64,000 nucleotides of DNA from Streptomyces sp. BK208. GTDB lineage: Bacteria; Actinomycetota; Actinomycetes; Streptomycetales; Streptomycetaceae. Both the position numbers and the translations under genes were made by a program. The notes under the pieces were generated by a model that saw only the letters and a list, made by a program, of their open reading frames with translations, was not told the DNA's origin and made no database searches. Positions 58,751 through 64,000 of the stretch are shown piece by piece. The DNA is taken from contig NZ_SOAV01000006.1 of assembly GCF_004364245.1 (NCBI RefSeq), positions 124,001 to 188,000 of the forward strand. The letters are read 5' to 3'. Within the stretch, counting starts at the first letter, position 1, and the number at the start of each line of letters is the position of its first letter.

Positions 58751-59270
58751 GGCCGAGCAGCAGTGCCATGACGCCGACCAGCGTGGCACTGCTGACGATC
58801 TCCCTGCGGGCGATCATCGCGGGGATCCGGGAGAGCGGGATCCACTCCACCCGGTCCGACTCGTTCCGCTCGGTCGGTTCGCCGACGCGCACGGCGTCGT
58901 CCGTGCGGAAGACGAAGTGCCGGGCGTCGGTGATGCCGGCCGCCGGCTCCGCGTAGACCAGCTCGCGCACCGTTCCCGGGCGCCATCCGGTCTCCTCCTC
59001 CAGCTCGCGCGCGGCCGCCCGCGCGGCCTCCTCGCCGTCCTCGACCAGCCCCATGGGCAGCTCCCACGCCCAGGTGTCCGTGACGAAGCGGTGGCGCCAC
59101 ATCATCAGCACCCGCCGCTCGCCGTCGACGGCCGCCGTCACGGCTACGTCGCGCAGCCTGACCACGTGGTAGTCGGTGCGGGTGCCGTCCGGCTGCTCGA
59201 CGTCCAGCGCGCGCAGGCGCACCCACGGGGTGTCGTGGATGACGCGTTCGGTGTGGACGGTCCAGCGCAT
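58731..59270 (-). CDS. NUDIX hydrolase (ADP-ribose pyrophosphatase-like)
   Basis: 179 aa. The NUDIX box is complete: GLVEDGEEAARAAARELEEETGW, of which the key residues are the Gly, Glu, REL and EEETG (about 75-97). The protein begins with a beta-rich N-domain around WTVHTERVIHDTPWVRL, as in ADP-ribose pyrophosphatases. It would hydrolyse a nucleoside diphosphate linked to another group, with Mg. The ATG has GGGGAGG upstream. It is 44 bp behind the DUF4913 gene on the same strand and might be read through from the secretion operon, or be independent. Confidence 0.88.
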   Translation of the reverse strand: MRWTVHTERVIHDTPWVRLRALDVEQPDGTRTDYHVVRLRDVAVTAAVDGERRVLMMWRHRFVTDTWAWELPMGLVEDGEEAARAAARELEEETGWRPGTVRELVYAEPAAGITDARHFVFRTDDAVRVGEPTERNESDRVEWIPLSRIPAMIARREIVSSATLVGVMALLLGLSPEAD

Positions 59271-59314
59271 GAGGTCCTCCCCGGTCTGTTCGCCGATGTC
59301 CGCCGTCGGGTCCG

Positions 59315-59728
59315 TCAGCCGTCGTACGCCTCGACCGCCGGCGCCGCCTTGGCCCGGTGGCCGCCCGGCCGGCATCCGGCGAACGGGCCGTGCGGCGAGC
59401 GGAGTTCGGACAGCACGGGACCGAGGTGGTCCCGGTGCCAGACGGCCGGTCCTGAGGCGCCCGCCGCCGGGTCCGTGTACTCCTGCCAGGCCAGCCACAG
59501 GGCGTGCAGCCGGGCGACCGCCTCCAGGTGCTCCCACCAGCGCGGGCACCACGGCTGCGCGGAGGTCACCTCCCGGCCGTAGACGGGGAGCAGCAGGTCG
59601 GAGACCCACAGGGCCAGGCTCCGCATCTCCTCGGCGTACTCGGCGCCGTCCAGATAGAGGATGAAGGCCGGTGCCTGCGGCTGCTCCGGCGTGGGGTCGG
59701 CTTCGTGGGCGGGGGCCATGGTGGTCAC
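59315..59728 (-). CDS. DUF4913 family protein
   Basis: 137 aa. The GTG start overlaps the stop of the coupling-protein gene (GTGA). The family signature is the Trp-rich helix PWCPRWWEHLEAVARLHALWLAW, cited here as CPRWWEHLEAVARL and LHALWLAW. It is then followed by a short DHLGPVLSELRSPHGPFAGC region. Members occur almost only beside type IV-like transfer genes of actinomycetes; function is not known. A soluble accessory protein acting with the coupling ATPase is plausible. Confidence 0.85.
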   Translation of the reverse strand: MTTMAPAHEADPTPEQPQAPAFILYLDGAEYAEEMRSLALWVSDLLLPVYGREVTSAQPWCPRWWEHLEAVARLHALWLAWQEYTDPAAGASGPAVWHRDHLGPVLSELRSPHGPFAGCRPGGHRAKAAPAVEAYDG

Positions 59729-61482
59729 GGGAACGCCTTCTGTGCGGCTCGGGCGGTGATGGCTTTCACTTCGGCCTGGGCGGCGGCCTGGATGCGGTCG
59801 GCGCCGGGCTCGGCGTACCAGGGGCGCAGCCGGATCAGGGCCGGCCGGACGCCGGTGGCCAGGAGCAGCGCGGTGCCCTTGGGCAGGGCGCGGATGCGGT
59901 CGGCCGGCATGATGCGCTCCAGGCGGTAGGAGGTGGAGCGGGACCGGCCGTCCCTGCTGCGGGACACGCTGACCGTCGACACGTCGTGCTCGCCGACCAG
60001 CCGGGAGACCTTCTCCACGAAGTCGGCGTCGTCCAGTCCGGCGCCCAGCAGCTTGATGGTGGCGGCGCCCCACAGCGCGTCCATCCCCGCCTCGCCCCAG
60101 ACCCGTACGCCCTGCCGGTAACTCTGCAGCAGGGTGACGATGTTGATGCCGCGCGAGCCGAGGTGGGAGTAGAGGTCGGGCAGGTCGGAGATGCGGCAGA
60201 CGTTGGCGGCCTCGTCCAGCACGGCCGTCATCGGCGGATCGAGGCGGCCGCCCAGCCGCTCGGCGGCGACCACGCCCGCGCGCAGCACCGAGTCCGCCGC
60301 CGCCGCGATGACGCCCGCCGCCGAGCCGCCGCCGTCCTTGGAGAGCAGGTACAGCGTGTCGCGGGACAGCGCGTGCTGTTCCGGACGGAACTGCGGCACC
60401 GCCGCGTCCGGTGTCACCCAGGCGGCGATGGCCGGGTCCAGGAGACAGGCCACGCACTGGCGGGCCGTCTCGTAGATGCCGTCCCGGGTCTCGACGGCGC
60501 CCTGCACGGTGCCCTGCAACTGGTCGGCGAGGGCCGGCATGGCCGCGTCGCGCAGCAGGTCGACGGGGGTGCGGTCGGCCGGGTCGGCCAGCCACGAGAG
60601 GACCTCGACGACGCCGCGTCCGCCGCGGTTGGCGGCGTGGAAGAGGGCCGTGAGCGTGTTCTGCGCCGCCGAGATCCAGAAGTCGCGCTTGGACGCGTCG
60701 TCGTTGACCGCGCCGACGAAGTGGCCCGCCAGACGCCGGGCGCCCTCGATGGTGGCGGCGTCGGCCAGCATGTCCCACCACATGGCGCGGGGGGTGTGCG
60801 CGATGCCCTGCGGGTCGAACACCCAGACCTGGCCTGTGCGTTCGCGTTCGGCCCGGGTGACGCTGTAGACGTCGGACTTGTTGGAGGTCAGCAGGACGCT
60901 GCCCTGGGCGCGCAGCACCCGGGGCACGGCGATGCCGGTGGACTTGCCCGCGCGCGGCGCCATCAGGTCCAGCTCGACGTCCTCGTGACTGGAGCGCAGC
61001 TCGGGGCCGTTCGGCTCCAGGTCGCCCAGCAGGTTGCCGGTCTCGTCGGGTTCCGGCTTGGCGACCTTGGACAGGGACGGCCGCAGTTCCCTGGCCCGGG
61101 CCGCGGCGCCCTTGGGCAGCAGTCCCGCCAGTTCCTTGCGGCCGGCGAGGCCGTCGGGGCGCCGGCCGCGGCCGCGCACCAGGATCACCACGGCGACCAC
61201 GAGGGCGATGAACACGCCGAAGACCGCCGCGATGCCGGCCGTCACCGCACCGCTCGACGCGTCCGGCCACAGGGCCCGCGGACCGTCCTGCACCAGCGCG
61301 GAAAGGGTGGACAGCGTGAACGGCGGCGGGTCCCAGCCACCGCCGGCCAGGGCCGCGCCGAGCGTGCCGCCCAGCCAGGCGCCGGCGAAGCCGCCGCCCA
61401 CGAGGACGGCCACGACCGGGATGATCCAGGGCAGCAGATCGTCCGAGGCGCCGTGGCCCTTGCGCGTGGGGCGCGTACTCAT
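59725..61482 (-). CDS. VirD4/TraG-like coupling ATPase
   Basis: 585 aa. Two membrane helices at the N-terminus (about 17-37 and 80-103), then a RecA-like ATPase. The P-loop is LMAPRAGKSTGIAVP (about 174), slightly off the GxxxxGK[ST] rule because the first Gly is Met. Walker B is MTAVLDEAANVC (about 419). The later GSRGINIVTLLQSYRQG motif is typical of conjugative coupling proteins. It would bring DNA or protein substrate to the membrane channel. Its ATG overlaps the stop of the VirB4-like gene, and its stop overlaps DUF4913. Length and layout match actinomycete members of the family. Confidence 0.88.
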   Translation of the reverse strand: MSTRPTRKGHGASDDLLPWIIPVVAVLVGGGFAGAWLGGTLGAALAGGGWDPPPFTLSTLSALVQDGPRALWPDASSGAVTAGIAAVFGVFIALVVAVVILVRGRGRRPDGLAGRKELAGLLPKGAAARARELRPSLSKVAKPEPDETGNLLGDLEPNGPELRSSHEDVELDLMAPRAGKSTGIAVPRVLRAQGSVLLTSNKSDVYSVTRAERERTGQVWVFDPQGIAHTPRAMWWDMLADAATIEGARRLAGHFVGAVNDDASKRDFWISAAQNTLTALFHAANRGGRGVVEVLSWLADPADRTPVDLLRDAAMPALADQLQGTVQGAVETRDGIYETARQCVACLLDPAIAAWVTPDAAVPQFRPEQHALSRDTLYLLSKDGGGSAAGVIAAAADSVLRAGVVAAERLGGRLDPPMTAVLDEAANVCRISDLPDLYSHLGSRGINIVTLLQSYRQGVRVWGEAGMDALWGAATIKLLGAGLDDADFVEKVSRLVGEHDVSTVSVSRSRDGRSRSTSYRLERIMPADRIRALPKGTALLLATGVRPALIRLRPWYAEPGADRIQAAAQAEVKAITARAAQKAFP

Positions 61483-62975
61483 CTCGGTCCCTCCCCCTGC
61501 TTGGTGAGGTTCAGCTCGTTGCCCGTCCAGCGGGTGTTGGTGTCGTGCAGAGCTCGCTCGGTGTCGGTGATCGACACCTTGATGGGGATGCCGGGGCGTC
61601 CGCCGACCTTGATCAGGAAACGGCCCCGCCCCGGCGGCTCCTCGTTGATGCCGGTGCCCGCCCAGCCGGGCGGGGACGACCAGGAGGAGACCAGTTCGAT
61701 CTCGCGTTCCGACATGCCGACGATCTCGCCCAGCTCCCGCATCTCGGTGCGCGGCAGACCCGCGCACACGACCATGCCGGCCCGTTCCACGAAGCCGCGC
61801 GCCTTGGCCCGGTCGGCCTCGCTGCCCAGGGCCTCGGCGTCCTTGAGCGTGTGGGTGATCTTGGCGTCGCCGAGTCCGAGGGAGCGGTTGAGACGGGTCA
61901 GGGCGTCGATGCGCTCGACGATGCCGGAGGCGGCGCGCAGCGGCCGCCACAGCTCGTCGAGGACCGTGAAGAACCAGCGCTGCGGGGCGAGTCCGGCGTC
62001 CGCGAGCGCGTGCGCGGCGGCCACCGTACCGAGCCCGTCCGACCAGGCGGCGAGCATCGCCGCAGCGGTGAGCTGGGTGTCGGCCTCGCCGATGCGGGAG
62101 ATGTCCACGCAGACGGCGGGCGACGCCGGGTCGATCCTCGTCGAGGTCTCGGTGGCGAAGGTGTCGCCGAGCGGACCGTCCAGGATGCCGAGCAGCGAGC
62201 GGTGCAGCGGGTCGACGGCTTCCTGGTAGCGGCCGATGTCGCCGCGGTCGAGCGTGACGGCGCGCACCCGGTCGGGGCCCTCGTCGAGGACCCGCAGCAG
62301 GTCGGGCAGCAGGGGGGCGCGTCCGCGCTCGGTGCGGTCCACGAGGTGGTGCAGGCAGGCGGAGAGCACCGACTGCTCGTGGTCGTCCATGGGCCGTCCG
62401 CGCACGATGGTGATGAGCGCGGCCACCATGTTGAGCACCCGGCCGTGGGCCTCCGCGGCCAGGATCCGTCCGCGTTCGCCGCCGAGCCGCAGCGCCGCCT
62501 CGCCCATGGCGCCGGGGTCGAGGACGTTGATGCCGCCGACTCCGCGCCCGATGGAGATCACCTGGCCGCCCAGCGCGCGCACGGTGTCCGCGTAGTCGGG
62601 CTTCAGGTCGCCGAGCACCAGCGGGGTGACACCGGTCGCCGTGAGGCCGATGAGCATCCGGTTGACCAGCGTCGACTTGCCCAGTCCCGGCATGCCGAGC
62701 ATGAACAGCGAGGGGTTGGAGATGTAACGGGCCCGGGTGAACCAGGAGATGGGGTCCCCGCAGACCGTCGCACCGGTCTGCAGGTGCTGGCCGAGCGGCA
62801 CGCCGGTCATGGGGGCGCCCGATCCGGCGGCGAACGGCCACAGACCGCAGGCCTGCACGGTGGTCGCCCGCCACATCGTGGGCGGGTCCACATGGCCGAC
62901 CTGGCCGCCGCCGGGGCCCGGCCAGCCGCGCGGTGGCACCGTGGGCACTCGGGGCGTCTGCTGCTGCCTGCTCAC
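61479..62975 (-). CDS. VirB4/TraC-like ATPase, C-terminal half type
   Basis: 498 aa. The P-loop is MLGMPGLGKSTLVNRML (about 93), and Walker B is WFFTVLDELWRPL (about 336), with a late FVERAGMVVCAGLPRTEM and an arginine-rich end. This is the ATPase domain of VirB4-like motors, but without the usual N-terminal domain; that part seems to be the separate upstream gene. GTG 62975 overlaps the upstream stop (GTGA). It probably energises secretion channel assembly or substrate transfer. A later start is possible, since the first 30 residues are Pro/Gly-rich. Confidence 0.87.
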   Translation of the reverse strand: MSRQQQTPRVPTVPPRGWPGPGGGQVGHVDPPTMWRATTVQACGLWPFAAGSGAPMTGVPLGQHLQTGATVCGDPISWFTRARYISNPSLFMLGMPGLGKSTLVNRMLIGLTATGVTPLVLGDLKPDYADTVRALGGQVISIGRGVGGINVLDPGAMGEAALRLGGERGRILAAEAHGRVLNMVAALITIVRGRPMDDHEQSVLSACLHHLVDRTERGRAPLLPDLLRVLDEGPDRVRAVTLDRGDIGRYQEAVDPLHRSLLGILDGPLGDTFATETSTRIDPASPAVCVDISRIGEADTQLTAAAMLAAWSDGLGTVAAAHALADAGLAPQRWFFTVLDELWRPLRAASGIVERIDALTRLNRSLGLGDAKITHTLKDAEALGSEADRAKARGFVERAGMVVCAGLPRTEMRELGEIVGMSEREIELVSSWSSPPGWAGTGINEEPPGRGRFLIKVGGRPGIPIKVSITDTERALHDTNTRWTGNELNLTKQGEGPR

Positions 62976-64000
62976 AGGGCCTCCCGGATCTGGTACGGAA
63001 CGAGGGTGTGCTCCCACGGCAGCAGCCCGACGGGCAGCGTGCAGGTGAACGCCGAGGCCTGCATCCGGTCGGCGGGACGCAGCACGATGCGGGAGGACGC
63101 CTGGAGGTTGCGCATGGTGACGGCCGCGTCCTCCAGGTCCTGCTCGGAGTCGACGGTGACCGTCGCCATCAGCGAGAACTCCACGAGCCCCGCGCCGGAC
63201 GCCTCCTCGGCCGCGGTCTGCTCGGCCGCCCGCACCTCGGAGCTGGCGCGGGCCTGCACCAGTCCGCCGCGTGAGCCGGCCATGAAGTGGGCCGAGCGGC
63301 GGTCGGCCTCGACGATGCGGGCGGAGGTCGCGGGGTCGATCGGCCGGTAGATCAGCGAGATCCGCTTGCGGCGGGTGCCCGCCGCGGGTTCCAGCAGCCC
63401 GCGCAGCACACTGGAGCGGACGGTGCCGCGCGGGGCGAGGGTCAGCATCCAGGTGCGGGAGACGCCGGAGTCGTGCTTGTAGGCGTTCACGGTCTCGACG
63501 GCGGCCGCGGGTCCCGCGTCGTCCCACTCGATGCCGGTCGAGGAGTGCTCGGCGCGGGTGCTGAGCACGGCGGGGGCGACCGCGGGGTCGTAGGCGACGC
63601 GCACGATCTCGGCGAGCCGTTCCGCCGAGAGCGGGTAGGCGGAGCCGCCGCCGGCGGCGATCAGGCCGGACAGCAGGCCCGGCAGCCGCATGGACAGGTC
63701 GGTGATGACGTCGTCGGTGCTGCGCTTGGGCCCGGCGGTCGGGCCGTAGGTGAGCGCGACGTAGGTGTGCATCTCCGACGAGGCGGAGGGGTAGCGCTCG
63801 ACGACCTCCTCCATCACGGCCCGGGCGGCGGCCGGGGCGTCGGGCGTGATGCGGGGCAGGACCTCGGCCGCGAGCCGGGTGCCGGTGTCCGGGGCGGTCT
63901 CGACCACGACCTGGGCACCGCGCAGGCCGGGCTCGTGGGAGAGCCGGGCCAGCCAGTCGCCCCAGGACGCCACCCAGATGTCGACCTGCTCCGGGTCGAC
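62972..64000 (-). CDS. SCO6880-like protein, N-terminal domain of a split VirB4, cut by right edge
   Basis: Partial: the frame is open to the right edge, so the start lies outside. 342 residues up to the stop are seen. The sequence DRRSAHFMAGSRGGLVQARA and DLEDAAVTMRNLQASSRI with the end CTLPVGLLPWEHT is characteristic of SCO6880-like proteins and of the N-terminal region of VirB4/TraC. It is the next gene before the VirB4-like ATPase and overlaps it by 4 bp. Probably membrane associated in a transfer channel. Function inferred from family and context. Confidence 0.8.
   Translation of the reverse strand, partial: VDPEQVDIWVASWGDWLARLSHEPGLRGAQVVVETAPDTGTRLAAEVLPRITPDAPAAARAVMEEVVERYPSASSEMHTYVALTYGPTAGPKRSTDDVITDLSMRLPGLLSGLIAAGGGSAYPLSAERLAEIVRVAYDPAVAPAVLSTRAEHSSTGIEWDDAGPAAAVETVNAYKHDSGVSRTWMLTLAPRGTVRSSVLRGLLEPAAGTRRKRISLIYRPIDPATSARIVEADRRSAHFMAGSRGGLVQARASSEVRAAEQTAAEEASGAGLVEFSLMATVTVDSEQDLEDAAVTMRNLQASSRIVLRPADRMQASAFTCTLPVGLLPWEHTLVPYQIREAL

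Noticed and set aside
55528-64000. Complete integrative conjugative element
   Set aside because: No integrase, relaxase, replication gene, tRNA target or att repeat is visible, and base composition matches the rest of the window.

Overview
The window is very GC-rich chromosomal DNA. Third-position G/C bias, GTG starts, 1-4 bp stop/start overlaps (ATGA, GTGA) and the gene content (14-gene nuo operon, futalosine-route mqnC, BTAD-type regulator, SCO6880-like transfer proteins) point to Streptomyces. No rRNA, tRNA, CRISPR array or insertion sequence was seen. Coding density is high, and both edges cut a gene.

Layout. 1-5.8 kb: a secreted protein (cut by the left edge) and a lipoprotein on the minus strand. 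Divergent from them is a membrane-bound LysM/winged-helix/BTAD regulator overlapping a prepilin peptidase gene. 5.8-7.7 kb: menaquinone gene mqnC plus an amidohydrolase-like remnant. 7.7-12.8 kb: a surface-polysaccharide locus with a GH18-like lipoprotein, a small anchored protein, a fused deacetylase/GT2 synthase and a membrane acyltransferase. 12.8-17.2 kb: menG, a GNAT enzyme, a MenJ-like reductase, peptide deformylase and an NlpC/P60 hydrolase. 17.2-34.2 kb: a 768-bp regulatory interval with a near-consensus Rex operator, then nuoABCDEFGHIJKLMN for complex I, closed by a 46-bp perfect palindrome that looks like a two-way terminator.

34.2-44.1 kb: a Uma2-family protein, RecQ, and a six-gene minus-strand operon. 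The operon encodes a GntR regulator, an AprB-like ferredoxin, a lipoprotein solute-binding protein with a NosL-like tail, a permease, an ATPase and an AprA-like flavoprotein fused to HEAT-like repeats. It looks like an uncharacterised import-plus-redox pathway, perhaps for a sulfur compound. 44.3-50.4 kb: M56 peptidase, fumarylacetoacetase, HAD phosphatase, a transglycosylase under a c-di-AMP (ydaO) riboswitch, and a polyprenyl diphosphate synthase. Short tandem repeats sit in this part and just after it. 50.9-55.5 kb: a LolA-like protein, an ABC exporter and a lipoprotein.

55.5-64 kb: a large protein of unknown function divergent from a leaderless zinc-ribbon gene, then a NUDIX enzyme, DUF4913 and three translationally coupled genes of a type IV secretion/conjugation-like machine (VirD4-like, VirB4-like ATPase, SCO6880-like). 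The last one runs off the right edge.

How the genes fit together: menaquinone synthesis genes (mqnC, menG, reductase, polyprenyl synthase) flank the complex I operon that reduces menaquinone, so much of the window is respiratory core. The least explained parts are the flavoprotein/ferredoxin/NosL operon and the right-hand secretion-plus-possible-effector region.
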